DNA from: Rhizobium sp. CB3090
Lineage (GTDB): Bacteria; Pseudomonadota; Alphaproteobacteria; Rhizobiales; Rhizobiaceae
Reading direction: 5' to 3'
DNA length: 64,000 nucleotides
NCBI RefSeq assembly: GCF_029714285.1
Contig: NZ_CP121662.1
Location: forward strand, 2,542,001-2,606,000
Numbering within the stretch: position 1 is the first letter of the stretch; the number at the start of each line of letters is the position of its first letter. A program made the position numbers and the translations under genes. Of the stretch, positions 43,267 through 53,149 are shown piece by piece. The notes below the pieces were generated by a model that saw nothing but the letters and a program-made list of their open reading frames with translations, searched no databases and was not told the origin of the DNA.

Positions 43267-45249
43267 ATGATCTCTCGCGAACAACACGACCGGATGGCGA
43301 ATGCAATCCGTTTCCTTGCCATGGATGCTGTCGAGAAGGCCAATTCCGGTCACCCCGGTCTGCCGATGGGGATGGCGGACGTCGCCACCGTTCTCTTTAG
43401 CAAATATCTCCGCTTCGACCCGAAACATCCGCACTGGCCGAACCGTGACCGCTTCGTGCTCTCGGCCGGCCATGGTTCCATGCTGCTCTATTCGCTGCTG
43501 TACTTGACCGGCTACCCGGACATGTCGGTCGAAGACCTGAAGCAGTTCCGTCAGCTCGGCTCCAAGACCGCCGGCCATCCGGAATATGGTCATGCCACCG
43601 GTATCGAAACCACCACCGGCCCGCTCGGCCAGGGCATTGCCAACTCGGTCGGCATGGCGATCGCCGAGCGCAAGCTGCGCGAAGAATTCGGCGCCGATTT
43701 GATGGATCACTATACCTATGTCATGTGCGGCGACGGCTGCTTGATGGAAGGTATCAGCCATGAAGCAATCGCGCTCGCCGGCCACCTGAAGCTGAACAAG
43801 CTCATCCTTTTCTGGGACAACAACTCGATCACCATCGACGGCGCCGTCTCGCTTTCGGATTCGACCGACCAGATCGCCCGCTTCAAGGCCGTTCACTGGA
43901 ACACGATCGAAGTCGACGGTCATGATCAGGCCGCCATCGCCGCTGCCATCGAGGCCGCTCACCAGTCCGACCGCCCGACGATGATCGCCTGCAAGACGAT
44001 CATCGGCTTCGGCGCTCCGAACAAGCAGGGCACTCACAAGGTTCACGGCTCGCCGCTCGGCGCCGAGGAAATTGCAGCGACCCGCGTTGCACTGAACTGG
44101 CCCTATGACGCTTTCGTCATTCCGGACGACATCCTCTCCGAATGGCGCGCCGTCGGCGAACGCTCGGTCGGAACACGCATCGAGTGGGAAGGCCGCGTCG
44201 CTGTCGCGGAGCCTGGCAAAAAGGCTGAATTCAACCGTCGCTTTGCCGGCGAGCTGCCGGCTGGCTTCGATGCCGCCATCAGCGACTACAAGAAGAAGCT
44301 CGCCGAAACCAAGCCGACGCTCGCAACCCGCAAGGCATCGGAAGACGCGCTCGAAGTCATCAATGGCTTCCTGCCGGAAACGCTCGGCGGCTCCGCCGAT
44401 CTGACGCCGTCGAACAACACCAAGACCAGCCAGATGAAGTCGATCACCCCGACCGATTTCTCCGGCCGTTATGTCCACTGGGGCATTCGCGAACACGGCA
44501 TGGCCGCGGCCATGAATGGCATTGCGCTACACGGTGGCTTAATCCCCTATTCCGGCGGCTTCCTGATCTTCACGGACTATTGCCGTCCGCCGCTCCGTCT
44601 CGCCGCGCTGATGGGCATTCGCGTCATCCATGTTCTGACACATGACTCGATCGGCGTCGGCGAAGATGGCCCGACCCACCAGCCTGTCGAACAGATCGCC
44701 GGCCTGCGCGCCATTCCGAACTTCCTGCTGTTCCGTCCGGCTGACGCCACCGAGACGGCAGAGTGCTGGCAGCTCGCGGTCAAGACACTGAACCGTCCGT
44801 CCGGCCTTGCGCTGACCCGCCAGAACCTGCTCGCTGCGCGTACGGAATACAGCGAGAAGAACCTCTGCGAACAGGGCGCCTATACGCTCGCCGGCAAGGC
44901 CGATGCCAAAGTTACGATCTTCGCTTCGGGTTCCGAAGTCGAAATCGCCGTCGCCGCCCGCACGGCGCTGGAAGGCAAGGGTATTTCCACCCGCGTTGTT
45001 TCCGTTCCCTGCACGGAGCTCTTCTTCGAGCAGCCGGACGCCTATCGCCATGAAGTGCTCGGCAACTCGCCGGTCAAGATCGCCGTCGAAGCCGCCGTCC
45101 GCGAAGGCTGGGACGCGTTCATCGGCCCGGAAGGCACCTTCATCGGCATGAAGAGCTTTGGTGCTTCCGCGCCTTACAAGGACGTTTATAAGCATTTCGG
45201 CATTACCGCCGAAGCGGTTGTCGCCGCCGCCGAGGCAAAGCTTTCCTGA
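43267..45249 (+). CDS. tkt: Transketolase
   Basis: TPP enzyme moving two-carbon ketol units in the pentose phosphate pathway. 660 residues from [20 protein letters not shown]. Motifs: [41 protein letters not shown], the TPP motif [13 protein letters not shown] with N further on ([11 protein letters not shown]), and the pyrimidine-binding [21 protein letters not shown]. Followed by gap after 63 bp on the same strand; a carbon-metabolism cluster with pgk and fba. Confidence 0.97.
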   Translation: MISREQHDRMANAIRFLAMDAVEKANSGHPGLPMGMADVATVLFSKYLRFDPKHPHWPNRDRFVLSAGHGSMLLYSLLYLTGYPDMSVEDLKQFRQLGSKTAGHPEYGHATGIETTTGPLGQGIANSVGMAIAERKLREEFGADLMDHYTYVMCGDGCLMEGISHEAIALAGHLKLNKLILFWDNNSITIDGAVSLSDSTDQIARFKAVHWNTIEVDGHDQAAIAAAIEAAHQSDRPTMIACKTIIGFGAPNKQGTHKVHGSPLGAEEIAATRVALNWPYDAFVIPDDILSEWRAVGERSVGTRIEWEGRVAVAEPGKKAEFNRRFAGELPAGFDAAISDYKKKLAETKPTLATRKASEDALEVINGFLPETLGGSADLTPSNNTKTSQMKSITPTDFSGRYVHWGIREHGMAAAMNGIALHGGLIPYSGGFLIFTDYCRPPLRLAALMGIRVIHVLTHDSIGVGEDGPTHQPVEQIAGLRAIPNFLLFRPADATETAECWQLAVKTLNRPSGLALTRQNLLAARTEYSEKNLCEQGAYTLAGKADAKVTIFASGSEVEIAVAARTALEGKGISTRVVSVPCTELFFEQPDAYRHEVLGNSPVKIAVEAAVREGWDAFIGPEGTFIGMKSFGASAPYKDVYKHFGITAEAVVAAAEAKLS

Positions 45250-45312
45250 GGGCGTCGAAAGGCGCTCTCCATTTCAATAGAAATACTCTGAGTGAACGGG
45301 AGTGAACACACA

Positions 45313-46323
45313 ATGACTGTAAAAGTTGCCATCAACGGTTTCGGCCGCATCGGCCGTAACGTTCTGCGCGCTATCGTCGAATCCGGCCGCACCGACATCG
45401 AAGTTGTTGCCATCAACGACCTCGGCCCGGTCGAGACCAATGCCCATCTGTTGCGTTACGATTCCATCCACGGCAAGTTCCCTGCCGAAGTAAAGGTCGA
45501 AGGCGACACGATCATCGTTGGCGGCGGCAAGCCGATCAAGGTCACCGCTATCAAGGATCCGGCAACGCTGCCGCACAAGGACCTTGGCGTCGACATCGCT
45601 ATGGAATGCACGGGCATCTTCACTGCCCGCGAAAAGGCTGCCGCTCACCTGACGGCCGGTGCCAAGCGTGTCATCGTTTCGGCTCCTGCTGACGGCGCCG
45701 ATCTGACCGTCGTTTTCGGCGTCAACCACGACCAGCTCACCAGGGAGCACATGGTCATCTCCAACGCCTCCTGCACCACGAACTGCCTGGTGCCGGTGGT
45801 CAAGGTCCTCGACGACGCCGTCGGCATCGACCACGGCTTCATGACGACCATCCACTCCTACACCGGCGATCAGCCGACGCTCGACACCATGCACAAGGAC
45901 CTGTACCGCGCTCGCGCCGCAGCCCTGTCCATGATCCCGACCTCGACGGGCGCCGCAAAGGCGGTTGGTCTCGTTCTGCCGCACCTGAAGGGCAAGCTCG
46001 ACGGCACGTCGATCCGCGTTCCGACCCCGAATGTCTCGGTTGTCGACTTCAAGTTCGTGTCCAAGAAGGCAACGACGGTGGGCGAAATCAACGAAGCCAT
46101 CAAGGCGGCATCAAACGGCACGCTGAAGGGCATCCTCGGCTACACCGACGAGCCGCTGGTTTCCCGCGACTTCAACCATGACAGCCACTCGTCGATCTTC
46201 GCGACCGACCAGACCAAGGTCATGGAAGGCAATTTCGTGCGCGTCCTGTCCTGGTACGACAACGAATGGGGCTTCTCCAGCCGCATGTCCGACACGGCCG
46301 TCGCGTTTGCCAAGCTGATCTGA
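45313..46323 (+). CDS. gap: Glyceraldehyde-3-phosphate dehydrogenase, type I
   Basis: 336 residues: NAD-binding [20 protein letters not shown], catalytic Cys in [18 protein letters not shown] (~residue 155), [11 protein letters not shown], and the C-terminal [13 protein letters not shown]. Asp in AINDLG after beta-2 suggests NAD+ preference. ATG 45313 follows the family N-terminus. The segment right after its stop reads into a broken DUF1089 gene. Confidence 0.97.
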   Translation: MTVKVAINGFGRIGRNVLRAIVESGRTDIEVVAINDLGPVETNAHLLRYDSIHGKFPAEVKVEGDTIIVGGGKPIKVTAIKDPATLPHKDLGVDIAMECTGIFTAREKAAAHLTAGAKRVIVSAPADGADLTVVFGVNHDQLTREHMVISNASCTTNCLVPVVKVLDDAVGIDHGFMTTIHSYTGDQPTLDTMHKDLYRARAAALSMIPTSTGAAKAVGLVLPHLKGKLDGTSIRVPTPNVSVVDFKFVSKKATTVGEINEAIKAASNGTLKGILGYTDEPLVSRDFNHDSHSSIFATDQTKVMEGNFVRVLSWYDNEWGFSSRMSDTAVAFAKLI

Positions 46324-46339
46324 TCAAGCTGATCTGATC

Positions 46340-46924
46340 GTGGCCTTCCGCCCTCTCCCTCCGACGACAGTTCGCTGGCGTCCCATGGAAGGAGACGGGC
46401 TGGAGCATCTGACGATCGCTCCCATCGACACGGCCGCCGGCGCAGCCATTCGCGCCTGCGGCACCATTATCGGCGGCCGCGGCGGCTCGCCCTATGGCGT
46501 CTTCTACCGCATCGATTGCGCAGCCGACTGAGCCGTTCTCTCCTTTTCGATCGAAACCACAGATGGTCGGCGCCTTGCCTTGCTTTCTGACGGCAAGGGA
46601 CATTGGCGTACCGAAGACGGCCTTGCCCTGCCGCAATTCGATGGCTGCATCGATATCGACCTCTTCGGCTCGCCCTTCACCAACAGCCTGCCGATCCGCC
46701 GACTTGAACTGACGCCGGCGGCCGGAACGGCAAAGCTCTCCATGCTCTATATTCCGTTCGACAGCTTCGTGCCCGTGCGCGATGGCCAGCGCTACACCTG
46801 CATCACGCCGGAGAAACTCTATCGCTATGCTGCGGAAGACAGGGCTTTTACCGTCGACCTACCCGTCGATGCCGATGGCCTGGTGATCGACTATCCGATC
46901 TATTTCAAGCGTGTGGATGTTTGA
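46340..46924 (+). pseudogene. DUF1089 putative glycolipid-binding protein broken by one in-frame TGA
   Basis: Two same-frame pieces, 46340-46531 and 46532-46924, read as one DUF1089 (Glycolipid_bind) protein of ~194 codons. Piece one has RWRPMEGDGLEHLTI and SPYGVFYRIDCAAD; piece two has LSDGKGHWRTEDGLALPQFD, GCIDIDLFGSPFTNSLPIRRL and LPVDADGLVIDYPIYFKRV. The TGA at 46529-46531 sits where family members have Trp (xDW-V), so a TGG-to-TGA change is the simplest cause. The rest of the frame is intact, indicating a recent lesion (or a sequencing error). Start codon GTG 46340 is approximate. Confidence 0.82.
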
Positions 46925-47251
46925 TATGGCCGCAGACCGTGCGGACAAGAGCCAGATCCGAATTATTCCTCCGATCCGCCTGAATCTTCCCTCTCCCTGC
47001 CCTGCTATGGTCCAGATTTACAAATAAATTTTTTCCAGGAATTCTCCCAAGACGTTCCGGACCGTTTCGCTGTTCTGGTGAAACGCATTACACCATGAAG
47101 TCGCAATCGTCGGAACCGGCATCGATCCAGCCTTTTCCGAATAATATTTGCATGTACTAATTTTAAGCCGCGGCGGCATAGTGAGTGGGGAGAATTGCGA
47201 ATGTTCCGGGGCTCGACCCGGGCAAGGGTGCGCGGGAAAGGGGAAGAAGGG
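46925..47251 (+). other. 327-bp gap before the K+/H+ antiporter gene
   Basis: No gene seen. AT-rich patches near 47015-47035 and 47145-47165 probably include the antiporter promoter. A short CGTTTC...GAAACG inverted repeat lies near 47070-47092. Nothing else recognised. Confidence 0.45.
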
Positions 47252-49102
47252 GTGGAGGCATTTTACGTCGTCGTGCTGGTAAGCACGGTCCTGATTCTAT
47301 TGGCGGCCTTTTCGAGCCTGCTTGCCTTCCGTTTCGGCGCACCCTTGCTGCTGCTTTTTCTGATGATCGGCCTGATGGCCGGCACGGACGGACTCGGCAT
47401 CGAATTCAGCAACAACTACCTTGCCTATATTCTCGGCTCGCTGGCCCTCGCCATCATTCTCTTCGATTCCGGCTACGGCACGCCGATTCAGGCATTTAAA
47501 TTGGCGGCCGCACCCGCCCTGACCATTGCGTCTGCAGGCGTTCTCGTGACAGCGACACTCTTCGGCCTCGCCGCTACCTGGCTCCTCGGCTTTACCTGGC
47601 TGCAAGGTCTGCTCCTTGGCTCGATCGTTGCGTCGACGGATGCAGCGGCCGTTTTCTTCCTGCTGCGCATCGGCGGCATCAACATCCGCGACAAGGTGCG
47701 TTCGACGTTGGAAGTCGAATCCGGCACCAATGATCCGATGGCGATCTTCCTGACGCTGGCATTGGTCGAACTGCTGGCGAGCGGCGAAGGCTATAACGGC
47801 CTCAATCTCGCCATGCTCGCCACCTTCCTCCAGCAGATGGGTCTCGGCGTCATTCTCGGCCTGCTCGGCGGCATGATGATCGTGCTGATCGTCAGCCATC
47901 TGGAGACCGATCGCGGCTTGACGCCGATTTTCGTACTGGCGCTTGCCCTTCTCGTCTTCTCCTTTACCGGCGCCGTCGGCGGCAGCGGTTTTCTCGCCGT
48001 CTATGTGGCCGGCATTTACGCCGGCAACCGCAAGATGCCGGCTTCGGCAAGCATCAAACGCTTCCAGGACGGCCTGACTTGGCTAGCGCAAATCATCATG
48101 TTCCTGGTCCTCGGGCTGCTCGCCACGCCATCGCAATTCCCAGCGATCGCTATCCCCGCCGTGGCGCTGGCGCTGTTCCTGATTTTCATCGCCCGGCCGG
48201 TTGCCGTCTGGCTATGCCTGCTGCCTTTCGACTACACGCAACGAGAGACGGGGTTTGTCGCCTGGGTCGGCCTTCGCGGCGCCGTCTCCATCCTGCTCGC
48301 CATCATGCCGATCCTCGGCAATCTCGAAGATAGCCATACCTATTTCAATGTCGCCTTCATCGTCGTGCTGGTGTCGCTTCTCGTTCAAGGCTGGACGATC
48401 AAGCCGATGGCCCGACGGCTCGGCCTCATCGTGCCGCCGCGCATGGGTGCCGTCGATAAGGTCGAGGTCGACCTGCCGGGCACGGTCAACCATGAGCTGC
48501 TATCCTATCGCGTCGTCAAGGATAGTCCGGTCCTGCGCGGCGAGCGCATACCGCGTTGGGCCATGCCGTCGCTCGTCGTGCGGGAGGGCAAGTCGATGCG
48601 CTATCAATATGCCGGCCGCCTGCGCGAAAACGATCTCGTCTATCTCTTCATCTCACCCAGCTATTCGCGCCTTCTCGACCGCCTGTTTGCCAGCCGCGCG
48701 CCGGTCGATCCGGATGACGCCGATTTCTTCGGCGCCTTCTCGATCTCACCGCTGCGCCCCGCCGCCGATCTCGACGCAGCCTATGGTCCAGGGCTTCTGA
48801 GCGAAGCGGAGAAGGGCCTGACCATCGCCGAGCTGATGCGTCAGCGCCTCGGCGGCAAGGCAGATTATGCCGATCGTGTCCGTCTCGGCGAGATTATCCT
48901 CATCGTCCGCGATCTCGATGAAAACGACCACATCCAGTCGGTCGGCATGTCATTGGAGGCGCTGGAACCACCGTCGATCCTGCCGATTTTCATCAATCTC
49001 CATGATATCTTGAGCGGTATTCGCGGCTTCCTGCGCAAGCGCCGCGAACACGCCGAAGAGGTGGTTTCAACCGATTCCAATACCGGCAAAAACGACGCCT
49101 GA
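47252..49102 (+). CDS. Potassium/proton antiporter (CPA family, CvrA/NhaP2-like)
   Basis: About 616 residues with 12-13 TM helices. The exchanger core shows LGSIVASTDAAAVFFLLR and VESGTNDPMAIFLTLALVELL, where the ND pair (TND) is the ion-binding aspartate. The cytosolic tail has a TrkA_C-like domain (ELLSYRVVKDSPVLRGERIPRW) and a CorC_HlyC-like domain (VRLGEIILIVRDL). GTG 47252 (start of EAFYVVVLVSTV) has a GGAAGAAGG ribosome site; an ATG at 47201 preceded by GGGGAG is a real alternative that adds 17 basic residues. Probably exports K+ or NH4+ under osmotic or alkaline stress. Confidence 0.88.
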   Translation: MEAFYVVVLVSTVLILLAAFSSLLAFRFGAPLLLLFLMIGLMAGTDGLGIEFSNNYLAYILGSLALAIILFDSGYGTPIQAFKLAAAPALTIASAGVLVTATLFGLAATWLLGFTWLQGLLLGSIVASTDAAAVFFLLRIGGINIRDKVRSTLEVESGTNDPMAIFLTLALVELLASGEGYNGLNLAMLATFLQQMGLGVILGLLGGMMIVLIVSHLETDRGLTPIFVLALALLVFSFTGAVGGSGFLAVYVAGIYAGNRKMPASASIKRFQDGLTWLAQIIMFLVLGLLATPSQFPAIAIPAVALALFLIFIARPVAVWLCLLPFDYTQRETGFVAWVGLRGAVSILLAIMPILGNLEDSHTYFNVAFIVVLVSLLVQGWTIKPMARRLGLIVPPRMGAVDKVEVDLPGTVNHELLSYRVVKDSPVLRGERIPRWAMPSLVVREGKSMRYQYAGRLRENDLVYLFISPSYSRLLDRLFASRAPVDPDDADFFGAFSISPLRPAADLDAAYGPGLLSEAEKGLTIAELMRQRLGGKADYADRVRLGEIILIVRDLDENDHIQSVGMSLEALEPPSILPIFINLHDILSGIRGFLRKRREHAEEVVSTDSNTGKNDA

Positions 49103-49174
49103 ACGCCTTGCGTCTCGCATCATCCGTAGTATGGTCGGCGCACTTCGCGGTACCAACAGCATTGGATCCTCCCC

Positions 49175-50377
49175 ATGGCAGCCTTCAAGACCCTCGACAA
49201 TCTCAGCGATATCACCGGCAAGCGCGTGCTCGTGCGCGTCGATCTCAACGTGCCGGTCAAGGACGGCAAAGTCACCGACGCGACCCGTATCGAGCGCGTG
49301 GCGCCGACCATTCTGGAATTGTCCAAGAAGGGCGCCAAGGTCATCCTGCTTGCCCATTTCGGCCGCCCGAAGGATGGCCCGTCGCCGGATCTGTCGCTTT
49401 CCCTGATCGTTCCCGCGGTCGAAGAAGTGCTCGATCACGCCGTTCTCTTCGCCTCCGATTGCATCGGCGCACCGGCAGCCGAGGCAATCGCCAAGATGAA
49501 CGCTGGCGATATTCTGCTGCTCGAAAACACCCGCTTCCATAAGGAAGAAGAGAAAAACGACACCGCCTTTACTGAAAAGCTGGCTGCCAATGGCGATATC
49601 TACGTCAACGACGCCTTTTCCGCTGCCCACCGCGCCCATTCCTCGACCGAGGGCCTTGCTCATCACCTCCCCGCCTACGCCGGCCGCACCATGCAAGCCG
49701 AGCTGGAGGCACTGGAAAAAGGCCTCGGCAATCCGGCCCGCCCGGTCGTCGCCATCGTCGGCGGCGCCAAGGTCTCGACCAAGATCGACCTGCTGATGAA
49801 CCTGGTGAAGAAGGTCGATGCGCTGGTGATCGGCGGCGGCATGGCCAACACCTTCCTCGCCGCCCGCGGCACCAATGTCGGCAAGTCGCTGTGCGAGCAT
49901 GATCTGGCCGATACCGCCAAGCAGATCATGATCGAAGCCGCCACGGCGGGCTGCGCTATCGTGCTGCCGGAAGACGGCGTCGTCGCCCGCGAGTTCAAGG
50001 CAGGCGCGGACAATGAAGTCGTTTCGATCGATGCCATTCCGGCCGACGCCATGGTTCTCGATGTTGGCCCGAAATCGGTCGAAGCCGTCAAGGCCTGGAT
50101 CGGACGCGCAACGACGCTGGTCTGGAACGGCCCGCTCGGTGCCTTCGAAATCGCGCCTTTCGACGCTGCCACGGTGGCAGCCGCCAAATATGCCGCCGAA
50201 TGCACCAAGGCCGGCAAGCTGACCTCGGTTGCCGGCGGCGGCGATACCGTCTCCGCGCTGAACCATGCCGGCGTTGCCGATGATTTCACCTATGTCTCGA
50301 CGGCAGGCGGCGCCTTCCTCGAATGGATGGAAGGCAAGGTCCTTCCGGGCGTCGCCGTCCTCCATACTGAAAAGTAA
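49175..50377 (+). CDS. pgk: Phosphoglycerate kinase
   Basis: Makes ATP from 1,3-bisphosphoglycerate. 400 residues: [66 protein letters not shown], and the C-terminal nucleotide loop [13 protein letters not shown]. All substrate-binding residues appear present. Gene order gap-(DUF1089)-antiporter-pgk-fba on one strand. Confidence 0.97.
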   Translation: MAAFKTLDNLSDITGKRVLVRVDLNVPVKDGKVTDATRIERVAPTILELSKKGAKVILLAHFGRPKDGPSPDLSLSLIVPAVEEVLDHAVLFASDCIGAPAAEAIAKMNAGDILLLENTRFHKEEEKNDTAFTEKLAANGDIYVNDAFSAAHRAHSSTEGLAHHLPAYAGRTMQAELEALEKGLGNPARPVVAIVGGAKVSTKIDLLMNLVKKVDALVIGGGMANTFLAARGTNVGKSLCEHDLADTAKQIMIEAATAGCAIVLPEDGVVAREFKAGADNEVVSIDAIPADAMVLDVGPKSVEAVKAWIGRATTLVWNGPLGAFEIAPFDAATVAAAKYAAECTKAGKLTSVAGGGDTVSALNHAGVADDFTYVSTAGGAFLEWMEGKVLPGVAVLHTEK

Positions 50378-50463
50378 ACAGCCGCATTTCACACGATCAG
50401 GAGAGCTGCGACCCGGACTTTCGCAGCTTTCCACAGGATGCTAAACTGATGATGCAAACTTTC

Positions 50464-50490
50464 AAACGGTTGAAATCATTTCAATCGTTT
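50464..50490. promoter_or_regulatory. 27-bp near-perfect palindrome upstream of fba
   Basis: AAACGGTTGAAAT and ATTTCAATCGTTT are 13-nt inverted arms with one mismatch around a central C. They lie 95-121 bp upstream of the fba ATG and 87 bp after pgk. The outer AANCGNTT octamers resemble LacI-family half-sites. Probably an operator controlling fba; the regulator is unknown. Confidence 0.65.
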
Positions 50491-50584
50491 CAATAATTTA
50501 GCTGCCCATTTCCCTCTATATTCACTTCTGTTATCGCCGACTTATATGACCCGTCGCTGACTGAAATCGCCTTGGAGAACGAAA

Positions 50585-51607
50585 ATGAGCGAACGACTTG
50601 AAGACATTGCCGTAAAGATGGTGGCCGGCGGCAAAGGCCTGCTGGCGGCTGACGAATCCACCGCCACGATCAAGAAACGTCTCGACACGATCGCTCTTGC
50701 TTCCACCGAAGAGAGCCGGCGCGACTATCGCGAAATGCTCTTCCGCTCTGACGACGCGATGAAGAAGTACATCTCCGGTGTCATCCTCTACGAGGAAACC
50801 CTCTTCCAGAAGGCTGCCGACGGCACGCCTTTCGTCGACATCATCCGCGCCGCCGATAGCATTCCCGGTATCAAGGTCGATACCGGCGCCAAGCCGATGG
50901 CCGGCTTCCCGGGCGAAACCATCACCGAAGGCCTTGACGGTCTCGCTGATCGGCTGGCGAAATATTACGACGCCGGCGCCCGCTTCGCCAAATGGCGCGG
51001 CGTGATCGCCGTTTCCGACGCATTGCCGACCTACGGCTCGATCAGGGCCAATGCCCATGCGCTGGCCCGCTATGCCGCTCTCTGCCAGCAGGCGAAGATC
51101 GTGCCAATCGTCGAGCCGGAAGTCCTGATGGATGGCGAACCCGGCACGCACGATCTCGCCCGCAGTGAGGAAGTCACCCGCTGGACGCTGCGGATTGTCT
51201 TTCAGGAGCTCGCCGAATCCCGCATCAACCTCGAAGGCATGATCCTGAAGCCGAGCATGGTCATCGACGGCAAGAAGGCGCGCAAGGCATCGGTCGAGCA
51301 AGTCGCCGAGGCAACCGTCAGAGTGCTGAAGGAAACCGTTCCCTCCGCCGTCCCCGGCATCGCCTTCCTCTCCGGCGGACAATCGCCGGAAGAAGCAACC
51401 GCGCATCTCTCCGCCATCAACGGCTATGATCTGCCCTGGCACGTCACCTTCTCCTACGGCCGCGCCCTGCAGGACGCTTCGCTGAAAGCCTGGGGCGGCA
51501 AGCCGGAAAACGTCGCCGCTGGCCAGCGCGCCTTCGCCCACCGCGCCGAGATGAACTATCTCGCCGCCAAGGGGAGCTGGACCAAGGACAGCGAAAAGGC
51601 CGCCTGA
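50585..51607 (+). CDS. fba: Fructose-bisphosphate aldolase, class I
   Basis: 340 residues of the Schiff-base (metal-independent) class I aldolase, the form typical of Rhizobium. MSERLEDIAVKMVAGGKGLLAADEST, KVDTGAKPMAGFPGETITEGLD, FAKWRGVIAV (substrate Lys region), EPEVLMDG and NLEGMILKPSMVIDGKKA (Schiff-base Lys), LSGGQSPEEATAHLSAIN. GGAG-like SD before the ATG. A palindrome upstream and its own terminator suggest a single-gene transcript. Confidence 0.97.
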   Translation: MSERLEDIAVKMVAGGKGLLAADESTATIKKRLDTIALASTEESRRDYREMLFRSDDAMKKYISGVILYEETLFQKAADGTPFVDIIRAADSIPGIKVDTGAKPMAGFPGETITEGLDGLADRLAKYYDAGARFAKWRGVIAVSDALPTYGSIRANAHALARYAALCQQAKIVPIVEPEVLMDGEPGTHDLARSEEVTRWTLRIVFQELAESRINLEGMILKPSMVIDGKKARKASVEQVAEATVRVLKETVPSAVPGIAFLSGGQSPEEATAHLSAINGYDLPWHVTFSYGRALQDASLKAWGGKPENVAAGQRAFAHRAEMNYLAAKGSWTKDSEKAA

Positions 51608-51632
51608 TTTAAGGTGTCATTTCGAACGCATG

Positions 51633-51666
51633 AAAGCCCTGATCGCGATGCGATCGGGGCTTTTTT
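51633..51666 (+). terminator. Rho-independent terminator of fba
   Basis: AAAGCCC-T-GATCGC / GCGATC-G-GGGCTTT stem (14 bp with one T-G pair) and a 3-nt loop, followed by TTTT. 26 bp after the fba stop. Confidence 0.9.
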
Positions 51667-51811
51667 ATCCAGAGCGTCCCACCGCTAAAATTTGCGGTCC
51701 CCGCCCGAACTCGCCCTCGCTAACTTGTCACCCGCACAAGTTTTAGCTTCCGGCGGCAAACGGCCAGCAGCTATATCCTGATCGTTTTCTCCAAATGAGC
51801 GGGAGCAGTCG

Positions 51812-52729
51812 ATGAACGCCGTTGCCTATGTCACCGCCGATGTCTTCACCTCCGAATGTTTCGCCGGCAACCCGCTTGCCGTCATCCCCGATGCGCGCGG
51901 TTTGAGCGACGAGGCGATGCAGAAGATCGCGACGGAGTTCAATTACTCCGAAGTGACCTTCGTTCTTCCTCCGGAGAATCCGGACAATACCGCGCGCGTC
52001 CGCATCTTTACTCCAACAAAAGAAATCCCCTTTGCCGGCCATCCCAATGTCGGCACGGCTTTCGTGCTCGGCCGGCAAACGGAGATCTTCGGAAAGACGC
52101 CCGGCGACAGGCTGCTCTTCGAAGAGAAAGCCGGACTGGTGAAGGTACAATTGCTGCGCAATGGCAATGAGGTCAGCGGCGCAAAGATTCGGGCGCCAGG
52201 CGCGTTGCAAGTGGGCAGCGCCATTGCCGGCGATCTTGTCGCCCGCTGTGTTCAGCTCGATCCCGCATCCATCCGTCACACGACGCATGCTCCGACATTC
52301 GCCTCCGTCGGGTTGCTCTTCGCCTTTGCCGAAGTGGACGGTCTCGAAACCCTCGGCAAGGCCCGCCCGAACGCCGCCGCTTTCGCGGAAGCAGCCGCGC
52401 GCCATGAAGACGAGAAGACTGATTTTTCGCTGTTCCTCTATACGCGCTTGGCCGAGAACCCCCAGCACATCCGTGCCCGCATGTTCGCGCCGCTGGATAA
52501 CGTTCTCGAAGATCCGGCAACCGGCAGCGCCTCCGCCGCCCTTGGCGCCTATCTCGCCTCGCTGCTACCTGAAGCCGACACAGAAATGCAGATCACCATC
52601 GAACAGGGCGTGGAAATGGGCCGGCGCAGCCTGATCAACCTCGGTGTCAGGAAATCCGCGGGCTCCGTCACCGACGTCTTTATCTCAGGCGACTGCGTCA
52701 GCGTTATGCGCGGCGAAATCACATTCTAG
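51812..52729 (+). CDS. PhzF-family isomerase/epimerase-like protein
   Basis: 305 residues of the diaminopimelate-epimerase-like fold. N-terminal VTADVFTSECFAGNPLAVI, the catalytic Glu in EFNYSEVTFVLPP (~residue 46), FTPTKEIPFAGHPNVGTAFVLG and the C-terminal [16 protein letters not shown]. Most homologues outside phenazine clusters have unknown substrates; no phenazine genes are present here. Confidence 0.9.
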   Translation: MNAVAYVTADVFTSECFAGNPLAVIPDARGLSDEAMQKIATEFNYSEVTFVLPPENPDNTARVRIFTPTKEIPFAGHPNVGTAFVLGRQTEIFGKTPGDRLLFEEKAGLVKVQLLRNGNEVSGAKIRAPGALQVGSAIAGDLVARCVQLDPASIRHTTHAPTFASVGLLFAFAEVDGLETLGKARPNAAAFAEAAARHEDEKTDFSLFLYTRLAENPQHIRARMFAPLDNVLEDPATGSASAALGAYLASLLPEADTEMQITIEQGVEMGRRSLINLGVRKSAGSVTDVFISGDCVSVMRGEITF

Positions 52730-52763
52730 GCTGCGTCCAAAGCCCCGCCTCGGGCCTCATGCG

Positions 52764-52925
52764 CTAAAATGTCTCATTGATGACCAGAGCGATCGTCCAG
52801 ATTGCGAAGGCAATCACGGCGATCTTCCAGAAATCGGCACGCCGTTTGAGGCCGGGCAGCCCGAGCGGCTTGATGATTTGCACCGCCATGGCCAGCAACA
52901 GCAGCACCGCGATCACTTTTGTCAC
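52764..52925 (-). CDS. Small two-helix membrane protein
   Basis: 53 residues if it starts at GTG 52925, which has GGGGA ~9 nt upstream; an ATG at 52958 would add 11 residues. Two hydrophobic helices, VIAVLLLLAMAVQIIKPLGL and WKIAVIAFAIWTIALVI, flank a basic loop (GLKRRADF). Conserved-looking rhizobial small protein, function unknown. Convergent with phzF. Confidence 0.65.
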   Translation of the reverse strand: MTKVIAVLLLLAMAVQIIKPLGLPGLKRRADFWKIAVIAFAIWTIALVINETF

Positions 52926-53149
52926 GGTATTTTTCCCCGTTTGCGCAAGAGTGAGCATGGCTTTTTGGAAAACCACTGCGCAGTTTTCACGATCATGCTC
53001 TATTCGTCATAGGACGGACATTTTTCCGCGCCAACAGACTGTTTCTTAACGCCGATAACGGCAATCCGGGGCACAATCAATAGTGAAAACTGGCAGGGCT
53101 TTGTCCTGCCTTATCGGTTCTTTAAGCGGAGCCGCATGAAAGTGGGAAC

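Noticed and set aside
43201-44496. 431-codon open frame opposite tkt
   Set aside because: Antisense shadow of the tkt gene.
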